DNA of 64,000 nucleotides from Vibrio sp. 14G-20. Its GTDB lineage: Bacteria > Pseudomonadota > Gammaproteobacteria > Enterobacterales > Vibrionaceae. Under the pieces are notes generated by a model. It was not told the origin of the DNA, made no database searches, and was given only the letters and a program-made list of their open reading frames with translations. Below are positions 32,839 to 42,288 of the stretch, piece by piece. Each line of letters begins with the position of its first letter. The stretch's first letter is position 1. The position numbers and the translations under genes are program-made. The DNA is taken from positions 1 to 64,000 of the forward strand of contig NZ_JAPHPW010000021.1 of the NCBI RefSeq assembly GCF_026241515.1, given 5' to 3'.

Positions 32839-34194
32839 ATGGCAGAGCAATTAGAATTCGACCAAGCTCACCAAACCCTCCAAGAAGTCAGCGAAGCCCT
32901 AGAAAACGGCCGATTTGTTCACGTACGCCGACAACTTCAGGACATGGAACCTGAGGATATTGCACACCTTTTAGAAGCCTCCCCTCGCAAAAGTCGTGAC
33001 GTACTCTGGCAACTCACCGATCCAGAAGACTACGGTGAAATTCTTGATGAACTAAACGAAGACGTCAAAGACGCTCTTGTGTCGAAAATGGCACCCGAGA
33101 CCTTGGCAGAAGCAACCGAAGGTATGGAAACCGATGACGTCGCGTACGTACTTCGAAGCCTACCCGACGATGTTTCTCGCGAAGTCCTTTCTCAAATGGA
33201 CTCCGTCGATCGTGCTCTAGTTGAAACCGCACTTTCGTACCCTGAAGACTCAGCGGGTGCGATCATGAATACCGACGTAATCACGATTCGTGGTGATGTC
33301 GATGTTGACGTTGTATTACGTTATATGCGAATGCGTGGAGAACTGCCCGATGCAACCGATGCACTGTATGTTATCGATGAAGAAGAACGTCTTATCGGTA
33401 ACCTATCGCTTACTACGCTAGTCACAACTCAGCCTGATGTTCCGGTTTCAGAAGTGATGGATGATGCCGACGAAGCGATCGCGGTAGAAACCAGTGCGTC
33501 AGATATCGCGAGCCTGTTTGAACGTCGTAACTGGGTTTCTGCGCCTGTCGTCGATAGTAACCAGCACCTTGTTGGTCGTATCACCATCGATGACGTGGTT
33601 GATGTTATCCGTGAAGATGCCGAACACTCAATGATGAGTATGGCGGGTATGGACGATGACGAAGATACCTTCGCACCGGTCGTAAAATCCGCTCGTCGTC
33701 GTAGTGTCTGGCTTGGTGCTAACGTACTCGCAGCACTGGCGGCAGCATCTGTATCAAACATGTTTGAAGCAACGCTCGACCAAATGGCAGCGATTGCGGT
33801 TCTGATGACTATTGTACCTTCGATGGGCGGGGTTGCTGGTAACCAAACCGTTGCACTGGTGATTCGTGGTTTAGCACTCGGTCATATAGGTGACAGTAAC
33901 AAACGCGAACTGCTACTCAAAGAAGCAGCTATCGGCTTCCTCAACGGCGTTCTATGGGCCGTTATCATTGGTGGTATTGTGGTAGCTTGGAAAGGCAACT
34001 GGGTACTGGGCGGTATCATCTCAGCAGCGATGATGACCAACTTGATTGTCGCGGGTATTGCCGGTGTAACTATCCCTGTGATGCTGAAGAAGATGAATAT
34101 CGACCCGGCATTGGCAGGTGGTATGGCACTCACAACGGTTACTGATGTTATTGGCCTATCGGTGTTCCTAGGCTTAGCGACCATACTGATCTAG
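32839..34194 (+). CDS. mgtE: Magnesium transporter MgtE
   Basis: A Mg2+-gated Mg2+ channel of 451 residues. The N-terminal superhelical domain (about 30-130, acidic and rich in LEASP-type helices), two CBS domains (about 135-260) and five C-terminal membrane helices (about 290-450) are all recognisable. The pore helix region PSMGGVAGNQTVALVIRGLALG and the end ALAGGMALTTVTDVIGLSVFLG carry the conserved acidic residue. A strong AGGAGGAAA ribosome site precedes the ATG. Confidence 0.96.
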   Translation: MAEQLEFDQAHQTLQEVSEALENGRFVHVRRQLQDMEPEDIAHLLEASPRKSRDVLWQLTDPEDYGEILDELNEDVKDALVSKMAPETLAEATEGMETDDVAYVLRSLPDDVSREVLSQMDSVDRALVETALSYPEDSAGAIMNTDVITIRGDVDVDVVLRYMRMRGELPDATDALYVIDEEERLIGNLSLTTLVTTQPDVPVSEVMDDADEAIAVETSASDIASLFERRNWVSAPVVDSNQHLVGRITIDDVVDVIREDAEHSMMSMAGMDDDEDTFAPVVKSARRRSVWLGANVLAALAAASVSNMFEATLDQMAAIAVLMTIVPSMGGVAGNQTVALVIRGLALGHIGDSNKRELLLKEAAIGFLNGVLWAVIIGGIVVAWKGNWVLGGIISAAMMTNLIVAGIAGVTIPVMLKKMNIDPALAGGMALTTVTDVIGLSVFLGLATILI

Positions 34195-34237
34195 TTAGCA
34201 TAAGCAGTTAGCCAATTTTTGGCGAAATACAGAAAAC

Positions 34238-34264
34238 AAAAAGGGAGCCATCGGCTCCCTTTTT
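34238..34264. terminator. Bidirectional terminator between mgtE and pmbA
   Basis: AAAAAGGGAGCC and GGCTCCCTTTTT form a perfect stem with an ATC loop between convergent genes. Confidence 0.92.
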
Positions 34265-34290
34265 AATTCATCAGATTCGCTTTAATTGAA

Positions 34291-35634
34291 TTACTCGCCC
34301 GCGACTTTCATCGACTCAAGCAAGATAGAACCTGTTTGAATTTGAGAGCGCGTTTCAACATCGTTACCGACTGCAACGATCTGATTAAACATATCTTTTA
34401 GGTTACCCGCAATCGTCACTTCAGATACTGGGTATTGGATCTCTCCGTTCTCAACCCAGAAGCCTGCAGCGCCACGAGAGTAATCACCCGTTACTGTGTT
34501 TACGCCTTGACCCATCACTTCAGTGACTAGGAAACCAGTGCCCAACTCTTTTAGCATCTGCTCGAAGTTTTGACCGGTCGATTTAACGAACCAGTTATGA
34601 ATACCACCAGCATGACCGGTTGGAGTCATATCCATCTTGCGTGCGGCATAGCTCGTTAGCAGGTAAGTCGCTAGCACACCATCAGTGATGATTTCACGAT
34701 CTTGAGTGAACACACCTTCGCTATCGAACGGGCTTGAAGCCAAACCACACAGGATATGAGGACGCTCAGAGATATTGAACCAATCAGGTAGGATTTTCTG
34801 ACCTAAATGATCTAATAAGAACGACGACTTGCGGTAAAGATTACCACCACTGATCGCCATCACTAGGTGACCGATAAGACCTGTCGCAACATCATTTGCG
34901 AACATGATTGGGTATTGGCCTGTTGGTAGCTTTTTCGCATCCAAACGGCTAATCGTCTTTTCTGCAGCTTCTTGACCTACACGTTCAGGCGTCCACAGTT
35001 CGTCACGGTGACGTGCAACGGTGTAGCTGTAGTCACGTTCCATTTCACCATTAGCGCCTTGTCCAATCACGCAGCAGCTCGTGCTGTGGCGGCTTGAAGC
35101 GTAGCTTGCTAGTAAGCCATGGCTGTTACCATAAACCTTAACACCGTAGTGACTGTCGTAGCTCGCGCCGTCACTCTGTTTGATCTTGTCGCTATAAGCG
35201 AGCGCTTGCTTCTCAGCAGCAATCGCAATCTCAGCGGCATAGTCAGGATTAGGTTCATCAGGGTGGAAAAGATCCAAGTCTGGAATTTCTTTTACCATGT
35301 ATTCTTTTGCTGCAGGACCTGCAAACGGGTCTTCAGATGTGTACTGAGCGATATCAAGCGCGGCTGCTACCGTTTGAGCAATCGCCTTCTCACTCAGATC
35401 AGATGTAGATGCGCTGCCTTTTTTCTGGCCGCGATAAACAGTAATACCAAGTGCACCATCACTATTAAATTCAACGTTTTCCACTTCACACATACGTGTT
35501 GAAACACTTAAACCCGTTGACTTAGTAATAGCAACTTCAGCGGCGTCGGCACTCACAGAGGCCATGTCCAACGCTTTTGCTACTGCGGCTTCTAGCTCAA
35601 CTCTTTGCTGGGCGACTTGCTGTTTTACATCCAT
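34291..35634 (-). CDS. pmbA: Metalloprotease subunit PmbA/TldE
   Basis: TldE (PmbA) is the inactive partner of the TldD metalloprotease; together they process microcin B17 and degrade CcdA in E. coli. The 447-residue protein has the U62 family layout with STGLSVSTRMCEVENVEF near the start, GVKVYGNSHGLLASY in the middle and VTGDYSRGAAGFWVENGEIQYPVSEVTIAGNL near the end. As expected for TldE, the HEXXH-type zinc motif of TldD is not seen. tldD is not in the window. Confidence 0.95.
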   Translation of the reverse strand: MDVKQQVAQQRVELEAAVAKALDMASVSADAAEVAITKSTGLSVSTRMCEVENVEFNSDGALGITVYRGQKKGSASTSDLSEKAIAQTVAAALDIAQYTSEDPFAGPAAKEYMVKEIPDLDLFHPDEPNPDYAAEIAIAAEKQALAYSDKIKQSDGASYDSHYGVKVYGNSHGLLASYASSRHSTSCCVIGQGANGEMERDYSYTVARHRDELWTPERVGQEAAEKTISRLDAKKLPTGQYPIMFANDVATGLIGHLVMAISGGNLYRKSSFLLDHLGQKILPDWFNISERPHILCGLASSPFDSEGVFTQDREIITDGVLATYLLTSYAARKMDMTPTGHAGGIHNWFVKSTGQNFEQMLKELGTGFLVTEVMGQGVNTVTGDYSRGAAGFWVENGEIQYPVSEVTIAGNLKDMFNQIVAVGNDVETRSQIQTGSILLESMKVAGE

Positions 35635-35752
35635 ATCTATTCTAATTTTTTAGGTCAATATTACGTAGGATAACAAGAATTTCGCTTTCTCCCCAAGATT
35701 CTTGCTAAAATAGGCAATATATTCGTTTGAGATAGTGACATAGGCAGAAAAG

Positions 35753-36277
35753 ATGGCTCGCAAAAACCAAAAAGCCCCATGGGAACCAGAAGAAGAAATC
35801 ATCTGGGTAAGTAAGACAGAAATGAAAACGGACATGGATGCCCTGCAAAAGCTGGGAGAAGAGCTTGTTGGTCTAAAGCCTTCTGTATTAGACAAATTTC
35901 CGCTGTCTGAAGATTTGGCACAAGCGATTAAAGATGCACAACGCTTTAAAAATGAAGCGAAGCGTCGTCAACTTCAATACATTGGTAAAGTAATGCGCAA
36001 TGTCGATCCTGAGCCAATTCAAGCGGCTTTGGATAAAGTACGTAACAAACACTCACAAGCAACAGCTGAGCTACATAAGCTTGAGCAACTGCGTGACCGT
36101 GTTGTAGCTGAAGGCGATACCGCAATTTCAGACGTGATGGATATGTACCCTGAAGCAGACCGTCAACGTCTTCGTCAGCTAGCTCGTCAAGCTAACAAAG
36201 AGAAAGCAGCAAATAAACCGGCTAAGTCTTCTCGTGAAATCTTCCAAATCTTAAAAGAGCTAAAGCTAGGCGACTAG
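35753..36277 (+). CDS. darP: Ribosome maturation protein DarP (YjgA)
   Basis: DarP associates with late 50S precursors and assists maturation around the peptidyl-transferase centre in E. coli. The 174-residue basic, helical protein has the typical opening RKNQKAPWEPEEEIIWVSKTE and the segment KNEAKRRQLQYIGKVMRN. It is divergent from pmbA with about 120 bp between them, the arrangement also found in E. coli. Confidence 0.94.
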   Translation: MARKNQKAPWEPEEEIIWVSKTEMKTDMDALQKLGEELVGLKPSVLDKFPLSEDLAQAIKDAQRFKNEAKRRQLQYIGKVMRNVDPEPIQAALDKVRNKHSQATAELHKLEQLRDRVVAEGDTAISDVMDMYPEADRQRLRQLARQANKEKAANKPAKSSREIFQILKELKLGD

Positions 36278-36307
36278 TTTTTGCCTCTCCTGACTCAGAA
36301 AGATAAT

Positions 36308-36336
36308 AAAAGACCTAGCACATGCTAGGTCTTTTT
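36308..36336. terminator. Terminator between darP and thiQ
   Basis: AAAGACCTAGC and GCTAGGTCTTT pair around a short loop, with A and T tracts on either side, between convergent genes. Confidence 0.9.
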
Positions 36337-36386
36337 GTATTCGACGCTCTCAATATCAATAAATGTTCAATATCGAGACTCAGTCC

Positions 36387-37094
36387 TTATTCTCCCGCTC
36401 GAACAAAGGAACTCAATTCGACTTGTGGGTGAACGACAGTTAGTGCATCTATCGAGTCTTCGACTAAAACCTTACCCAATGCCACAAACACAAACTTGTT
36501 CGCGATACTGCGCGCATCACCTAAGTGGTGTGTCACCATCAAAACAGTAATGTTTCGCTCTGCCGCTAATCGCTTAACTAAGCTCAGCATCTCTTCACGA
36601 AGCAAAGGATCAAGCGCAGAAAATGGCTCATCAAGCAGCCAAATATTATGCGGCTGTACAAAACAGCGAGCTAGCGCAACACGCTGACGCTGACCACCCG
36701 ATAAATGCTCTGGCAGCCGATCTAAATACTCAGCAACCCCTACTTGTGTAGCAGCTTGTTCGACTTCTAGCTTTTGGGTTACCGTAAGCTTTAATCCTGG
36801 GTGCAAACCCAGACCAATATTTTCACGCACCGTGAGGTGCGCAAATAGGTTGTGTTCTTGGAACAACATCGCCAATGGGCGCTGATGTGCTTCTTTGCCA
36901 ATCAGCGATTGGCCTGCAACTGAGATCTCGCCCGATGTTGGCTCAATAAAGCCAGCAACCAATGCGAGTAGCGTTGATTTCCCCGCACCACTTGGCCCCA
37001 TAAGAGCAACAATATCGCCCTGCTCTGCTTGGAAATCAAAACTAAACAACTCTTGGTGATAGTGGTAATCCACATCTTTCATCACTAACATCAT
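36387..37094 (-). CDS. thiQ: Thiamine ABC transporter ATP-binding protein
   Basis: The ATPase of the ThiBPQ importer for thiamine and its phosphates. The 235-residue protein has Walker A GPSGAGKST (about 33-41), a Q loop at LFQEHNLF, signature LSGGQRQRVALARC (about 130-143) and Walker B IWLLDEPFSALDP. It overlaps thiP by 4 bases and ends the riboswitch-controlled operon. Confidence 0.96.
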   Translation of the reverse strand: MMLVMKDVDYHYHQELFSFDFQAEQGDIVALMGPSGAGKSTLLALVAGFIEPTSGEISVAGQSLIGKEAHQRPLAMLFQEHNLFAHLTVRENIGLGLHPGLKLTVTQKLEVEQAATQVGVAEYLDRLPEHLSGGQRQRVALARCFVQPHNIWLLDEPFSALDPLLREEMLSLVKRLAAERNITVLMVTHHLGDARSIANKFVFVALGKVLVEDSIDALTVVHPQVELSSFVRAGE

Positions 37095-38704
37095 CGGTTC
37101 CTTAACTTTTTAGCATGGAGATTTGAGGTTCGAGTAAATAAAAATTCAATCAGACTAAAACTACCCACACTCAACAACAGCAGACTGACCGAAACAACGG
37201 CTGCGGCTTCCATTTGATAGCTACCTAACAATTGGAATAGATACAAAGGCAGAGTTCTAAAGTCTTGGCTACCAAATAAGGCAATTGCACTTAAGTCGCC
37301 CATCGCCAGCATAAAGCTGATTGAGAAAGCCTGTGCCATAGGTTTACGTAATGCACGCCACTCCACCAGCCTAAAGCGAGTGAACCCTGTCATTCCTAAG
37401 CTTGCACACACATACTGATACTGCTGAGAAAGGTGCAGCATAGGCTGAGCCAAGGTTTTAATCACGTAAGGCAGCGCCATCAAGCTGTTTACGGCAATCA
37501 CAATAAAGAAAGCCAAGCTGAACACATCGGTAAACGAGCGCAGTAATAAGAACAGGCCCGTACTGATCACCAAGCCCGGCGTCACCAAAATGATAGTGCC
37601 AATCAGTTCAATCTTATCCGCTCTAAAGTTCTTATTCTGCAAGCGCCATGCGCGACTGGTTAGCAGGATCGCGATACCAATACCAACGGCGATAATACTA
37701 GCGAGGGAAGCAACTCGAACCGATGTCATTAACGCTGCCCAAAATGGCTCGCTGCTCAAGACTGTGAGCGCCTGAGAGTTAATACCACTTAGAATAACCA
37801 TGGCTAATGGCGGCAATACCAGGATTGAGACTATGATGATCCAAAAGCTATCCCAAGCTTTTGACCACCAGCTGTCCTTAACCAAATATTTCTCTTCCGA
37901 CAGCTGACTAGCCGTCACAGATATAGGCTTAGACAAACGCTGAATACTCACCGCTAATACGCCACACAGCAGCATTTGCCATATCGCGAGTAACGCGCCA
38001 GCTTGCAAGTCAAAGTCGAATTTGATTGCTTGATAGATGGCTAGCTCAATGGTGGTCGATTTCGGACCACCACCCAACGCCATCACGGTAGCAAAGCTGG
38101 TGAAGCACAGCATGAACACTAAGCCACACACATGCGGTAATTGCTGCCTTAGCCTCGGCCATTCAACCCATTTAAATTTATTCCAATGGCTCATGCCTAA
38201 GTGAGCACAGAGTTTATGCTGCTCGGCAGGCACGGTATCTAACGCTTGCAGAAGTAAACGGCTGGCATAAGGCAGATTAAAGAAAACGTGCGCCAACAAA
38301 ATACCATTCAAGCCATAAATCGAGAATGGTAGCTCAATGTCGAAGTTCGCCAAGAACTTAGCTAACCAACCACTGTTGCCGTAAATCGCTAGCAAACCAA
38401 ACACGCCGACCAACACTGGCAGAACCAAGGTCGACGCGAACAATCTTAATAACAAGGCTCGTCCAAAAAACTGTCTACGACACAGAGCGTGTGCAATAGG
38501 TATAGCAAAGCCAACACTCAGCACTGTTGAGAGTGTCGCCTGATAAAAGCTGAATTTCGTTACATGCCAATAGTAAGGATCTGACCATACTTGGCTGATA
38601 TCAAGAGAAGGGGCATTGCTAAGCAATGCCCCAACTGCTGAAACCACGAAGGCGGTAATGAGTATCGCAACCCAGATCCCTACCTTAGGTGTTTTCTTTA
38701 TCAT
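37091..38704 (-). CDS. thiP: Thiamine ABC transporter permease
   Basis: The 537-residue ThiP is a fused double permease with about 12 membrane segments. Each half carries an EAA-type loop: one around EWPRLRQQLPHVCGLVF (near 185) and one around EWRALRKPMAQAFSISF (near 450). It imports thiamine delivered by ThiB. An 84-bp gap separates it from thiB. Confidence 0.95.
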   Translation of the reverse strand: MIKKTPKVGIWVAILITAFVVSAVGALLSNAPSLDISQVWSDPYYWHVTKFSFYQATLSTVLSVGFAIPIAHALCRRQFFGRALLLRLFASTLVLPVLVGVFGLLAIYGNSGWLAKFLANFDIELPFSIYGLNGILLAHVFFNLPYASRLLLQALDTVPAEQHKLCAHLGMSHWNKFKWVEWPRLRQQLPHVCGLVFMLCFTSFATVMALGGGPKSTTIELAIYQAIKFDFDLQAGALLAIWQMLLCGVLAVSIQRLSKPISVTASQLSEEKYLVKDSWWSKAWDSFWIIIVSILVLPPLAMVILSGINSQALTVLSSEPFWAALMTSVRVASLASIIAVGIGIAILLTSRAWRLQNKNFRADKIELIGTIILVTPGLVISTGLFLLLRSFTDVFSLAFFIVIAVNSLMALPYVIKTLAQPMLHLSQQYQYVCASLGMTGFTRFRLVEWRALRKPMAQAFSISFMLAMGDLSAIALFGSQDFRTLPLYLFQLLGSYQMEAAAVVSVSLLLLSVGSFSLIEFLFTRTSNLHAKKLRNR

Positions 38705-38788
38705 AAATTGATTTTTTTACCGTAAATGGTTCACTCCATACATAACGAATGAACCTTTAAATACAGAAAGCGAGTTTTTAAAAGTACG

Positions 38789-39781
38789 TTAGAAAGTAAG
38801 TGCACTCTGCCATTCACGAATCCAAGGCTTACGCTTCTCGGCAATCTCTTCCGAGCTAAAGCTCAGCGCCTTCTGCGGCACTATTAACTGCTCAAAACCT
38901 TTTGGTAGCTCGACACCCGTTACTGGGTACATCCAGTTACCTGTAGGCATCGCCGATTGGAAATCATCACTTAGGATAAACGCCATAAACTCATCAGCAA
39001 GCTTTTCGTTCTTGCTGCCTTTAACCTTAGCGGCCACTTCAACTTGAGTGTAATGCCCTTCTTCGAAGCTCGCTGCTGCGTACTTAGAATCGTTCTCTGC
39101 AATGATATGGTAAGCCGGAGAAGTTGTGTAAGACAGAACCAAGTCAGACTCACCTTCTAGGAACATAGAGTAAGCTTCAGACCAACCTTTGGTTACCGTA
39201 ACGGTTTTCTGAGCTAGCTTCTTCCAAGCTGTCGTTGCTTCATCGCCGTAAACCGACTTCATCCATAACATCATGCCTTGGCCAGGTGTTGAAGTACGTG
39301 GATCTTGATAGATAACCTTAAGGTCATCACGCTGCTCAACCAGCTCTTTCAGGCTCTTAGGCGGGTTTGCGAGCTTCTCTGTGTTATATACAAAAGCAAA
39401 GTAACCAAAGTCATAAGGTACAAAGGTCTTATCATCCCAACCATTAGGCAGTGTTACTGATGAGGTATCAACGTTGTGCTCAGCCAATAAGCCTGTCGCT
39501 TTCGCTTCAGCCATTAGGTTATTGTCTAGGCCTAATACGATGTCAGCCTTGCTGTTACCGCCTTCAAGACGTAAGCGGTTAAGAATAGACACGCCATCTT
39601 CAAGCGCGACAAAGTTCACATCACAACCACACTTCTCTTTAAATGCTTTTTCAACGGCAGGACGAGGGCCCCAATCCGCAGCAAAAGAATCATAGGTGTA
39701 TACAGTCAAAGTGTTGTCTGCTGCGAAGGCAGAAAAAGAGATCGCTGTAGTAACAGCAAGGGTAGTTAATGTGAATTTCAC
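38789..39781 (-). CDS. thiB: Thiamine-binding periplasmic protein
   Basis: ThiB (TbpA) captures thiamine, thiamine monophosphate and TPP in the periplasm. The 330-residue protein starts with GTG and has a signal peptide ending ...SFSAFA, then TVYTYDSFAADWGPRPAVEKAF, the typical opening of the mature protein. The QDPRTSTPGQGMMLWMKSVYG segment and WSEAYSMFLEGESDLVLSYTTSPAYH are also characteristic. GGAGAG precedes the start, in a region that the upstream riboswitch could occlude. Confidence 0.96.
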   Translation of the reverse strand: MKFTLTTLAVTTAISFSAFAADNTLTVYTYDSFAADWGPRPAVEKAFKEKCGCDVNFVALEDGVSILNRLRLEGGNSKADIVLGLDNNLMAEAKATGLLAEHNVDTSSVTLPNGWDDKTFVPYDFGYFAFVYNTEKLANPPKSLKELVEQRDDLKVIYQDPRTSTPGQGMMLWMKSVYGDEATTAWKKLAQKTVTVTKGWSEAYSMFLEGESDLVLSYTTSPAYHIIAENDSKYAAASFEEGHYTQVEVAAKVKGSKNEKLADEFMAFILSDDFQSAMPTGNWMYPVTGVELPKGFEQLIVPQKALSFSSEEIAEKRKPWIREWQSALTF

Positions 39782-39842
39782 TGGACGCTCTCCATGGTCT
39801 GAGCGGCACAGGTTTGAGGGAGGAGAACGGTAGAGGTTGTTC

Positions 39843-39955
39843 CTAACTCAATTCCTACGCCAGCATTATCTGGTTCAGGTTTACGGGTCCCAAGCGTGTG
39901 CTTGATCTCAGCTCGCATTCATTATTTGAATGGTTCGCTCCCCGATGAGTGTTCA
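39843..39955 (-). promoter_or_regulatory. TPP riboswitch (Thi box)
   Basis: On the minus strand the aptamer core is unmistakable: CGGGGAGC, then GCTGAGA (in the P2/J3-2 region), ACCCGT, and the 3' Thi-box ACCTGAACCAGATAATGCTGG followed by CGTAGGAA. P1 is formed by ACTCA with TGAGT. It lies about 60 bases before the thiB start. A pyrimidine-rich segment TCTCCTCCC (near 39815-39825) between the aptamer and thiB could pair with the GGAGAG ribosome site, suggesting translational control when TPP binds. I see no clear T-tracted terminator. Confidence 0.95.
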
Positions 39956-39997
39956 GAATTGTAATTCGAATTTTAACAATAAGCTATCAAGTTTGGA

Positions 39998-40621
39998 TCA
40001 ATTACGTTGATCGTACCCCCAACGTGGCACTAAACCCTGCTCGATACCAAGATGGTCCAGAATACGCGCCACCATAAAATCAACCAAGTCTTCAATCGAC
40101 TTAGGTTGGTGATAAAAGCCTGGAGCCGCAGGCATGATCGTTACGCCCATGGTTGAGAGTTTGTGCATGTTCTCTAGGTGAAGCGTCGAAAATGGTGTTT
40201 CACGAACCACCAACAGCAGCTGTCCTCGCTCTTTCATCACCACATCTGCTGCGCGCTCAATCAGGTTATCTGACAGGCCATGAGCAATTGAAGCCAAGCT
40301 GCCCGCAGAACATGGGCACACCACCATCTGCTTCGGTGCTGCTGAACCAGAGGCAACCGGTGAGAACCAATCATCTTTGCCACACACCACCAGCTTTTCA
40401 GGGTCGCAATCTAAATGCTTAACCAAGGCTTGTTTCGCCGCATCCGGCCCAGCAGGTAACTTAAGTTCGTGCTCGGTCGCCAATACCACTCGCGCTGCCG
40501 ATGAAATCAGCAAGTAGACCTGATAATCTGCCGCCAGTAGGCATTCAAGTAAACGCAGTCCATAAGGCGCACCAGATGCGCCTGTGAAAGCAAGAGTTAT
40601 CGCTTTATCGTGTTTTTTCAT
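39998..40621 (-). CDS. ubiX: Flavin prenyltransferase UbiX
   Basis: UbiX makes prenylated FMN, the cofactor of the UbiD decarboxylase in ubiquinone synthesis. The 207-residue flavoprotein has the glycine-serine motif FTGASGAPYGLRLLE (about 13-27), CPCSAGSLASIAHGLSDNLIERAADV in the middle and the RETPFSTLHLENM segment. It follows mpl with 38 bases between and may share its transcript. Confidence 0.95.
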   Translation of the reverse strand: MKKHDKAITLAFTGASGAPYGLRLLECLLAADYQVYLLISSAARVVLATEHELKLPAGPDAAKQALVKHLDCDPEKLVVCGKDDWFSPVASGSAAPKQMVVCPCSAGSLASIAHGLSDNLIERAADVVMKERGQLLLVVRETPFSTLHLENMHKLSTMGVTIMPAAPGFYHQPKSIEDLVDFMVARILDHLGIEQGLVPRWGYDQRN

Positions 40622-40659
40622 GTTCTCAGTTACTTCAAATTATAAGGTCTTGGATTGAG

Positions 40660-42018
40660 TTAACCTTTAAGGGCTAACGCATCCAACAATTTCTGGTGAA
40701 TACCGCCAAAGCCACCATTACTCATTACCAAGATTTGGTCGCCCGCATGTGCCTCTGAGACAATTTTAGCAACGAATGCATCCATATCATCACTTACGTG
40801 CGCGGGTTGATGACAAGCATCCGCAACATCTTGTACAGACCAATCAATGTTATCTGGTTGGAATAAGTAAGTGGAATCCGCTTGTGTAAGCGAATCAGCT
40901 AAGGTTTCTTTGTGCACACCACGCTTCATGGTGGCAGAACGAGGCTCTAAAACGGCAATGATTTTTTTCGTGTCGACCTTATTACGTAAACCACCGAGCG
41001 TAAGTTCAATCGCCGTTGGGTGATGAGCAAAATCGTCATAAACAGAGACACCGGCCACCTCGCCTTTAAACTCCAAGCGGCGCTTAGTATTAATAAAGGT
41101 AGCTAGCGATTCACAAGCGAGGTCTGGTGTTACACCCACGTGTCGTGCAGCGGCAATCGCCATCAAGGCATTATTTACGTTGTGGTCGCCCACTAAATCC
41201 CAGTTTACCGTTCCAACACATTCATTTTGGAAGTAAACCTCAAATTGAGAGCCATCTTTGACCAGTTTCTTGGCATCCCAGTCGCCTTGCTCGCCACTCG
41301 ATTCAGTTTCACTCCAGCAACCGCGAGCTAGAACATCTTCAATAGCGCTGTCTTGCTTAGGTGAAAATATACGGCCATTGCTCGGCACAGTACGCACCAA
41401 ATGATGGAATTGACGCTTAATCGCTTCAAGATCGTCAAAGATGTCCGCATGATCGAACTCTAGATTATTCACCACCAAGGTTCTTGGGCGGTAATGAACG
41501 AACTTAGATCGTTTATCGAAAAAAGCACTGTCGTATTCGTCAGCTTCTACCACGAAGAACATACTTTCACCAAGGCGAGCAGAGATACCAAAGTTACCCA
41601 ACACTCCGCCAACTAAGAAGCCCGGTGCATAGCCACAGTCTTCCAAGATCCAAGCCAACATGCTTGATGTCGTGGTCTTACCGTGCGTTCCCGATACCGC
41701 TAACACCCAACGGTCATGCAGCAGGAACTCTTGCAACCACTGAGGGCCAGAGGTGTATCTAAGGTTGTTATCCAACACATACTCAACACACGGATTACCG
41801 CGGCTCATTGCGTTACCGATAACCACGAGATCTGGCCTTGGTTCTAATTGGCTAGGGTCGAACCCTTCAATAATTTCAATCCCTTGTGATTCCAACAAGG
41901 TGCTCATTGGTGGGTAAACATTCGCGTCACTACCCGTAACCTTGTGACCTAATTGACGAGCCAATACCGCAGCACCACCCATGAAGGTGCCACAAATTCC
42001 TAAGATATGAATATGCAT
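40660..42018 (-). CDS. mpl: Murein peptide ligase Mpl
   Basis: Mpl attaches recycled L-Ala-gamma-D-Glu-meso-DAP tripeptide to UDP-MurNAc, a peptidoglycan recycling step. The 452-residue Mur-ligase-fold protein has an N-terminal Rossmann-type domain (HILGICGTFMGGAAVLARQLGHKVTGSD), the ATP loop SGTHGKTTTSSM (about 109-120), the EADEYDSAFFDKRSK segment and a C-terminal domain starting near FKGEVAGVSVYDDFAHHPTA. It is divergent from fbp. Confidence 0.96.
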   Translation of the reverse strand: MHIHILGICGTFMGGAAVLARQLGHKVTGSDANVYPPMSTLLESQGIEIIEGFDPSQLEPRPDLVVIGNAMSRGNPCVEYVLDNNLRYTSGPQWLQEFLLHDRWVLAVSGTHGKTTTSSMLAWILEDCGYAPGFLVGGVLGNFGISARLGESMFFVVEADEYDSAFFDKRSKFVHYRPRTLVVNNLEFDHADIFDDLEAIKRQFHHLVRTVPSNGRIFSPKQDSAIEDVLARGCWSETESSGEQGDWDAKKLVKDGSQFEVYFQNECVGTVNWDLVGDHNVNNALMAIAAARHVGVTPDLACESLATFINTKRRLEFKGEVAGVSVYDDFAHHPTAIELTLGGLRNKVDTKKIIAVLEPRSATMKRGVHKETLADSLTQADSTYLFQPDNIDWSVQDVADACHQPAHVSDDMDAFVAKIVSEAHAGDQILVMSNGGFGGIHQKLLDALALKG

Positions 42019-42288
42019 AAATTGCTTCCAAACGCTTGGCTAAATAAACGATGCCTAATTAAAACGGCCTGCACTCATTATCATTAAATGGCGATTAAAA
42101 GCGAGCGGCAATGCAAAACAAATTGAGTCGACATAGTAAGTGAGATCTGTGTCGCTTAGTTCATTACCATTAAAAAGATCTAACCTTTAGAATTTAGGTA
42201 AGCGTCTAGATGAATAAAGCCCACTCAAGAGGCCTAATCTACAGTGCTCAAATCCCCCCTAATATTGAGAGAAGTTTAAGGAAATAAC

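Noticed and set aside
42070..42095. Fur-like CATTATCATT between mpl and fbp
   Set aside because: Only one half of a Fur box is present and neither neighbour is iron-related.
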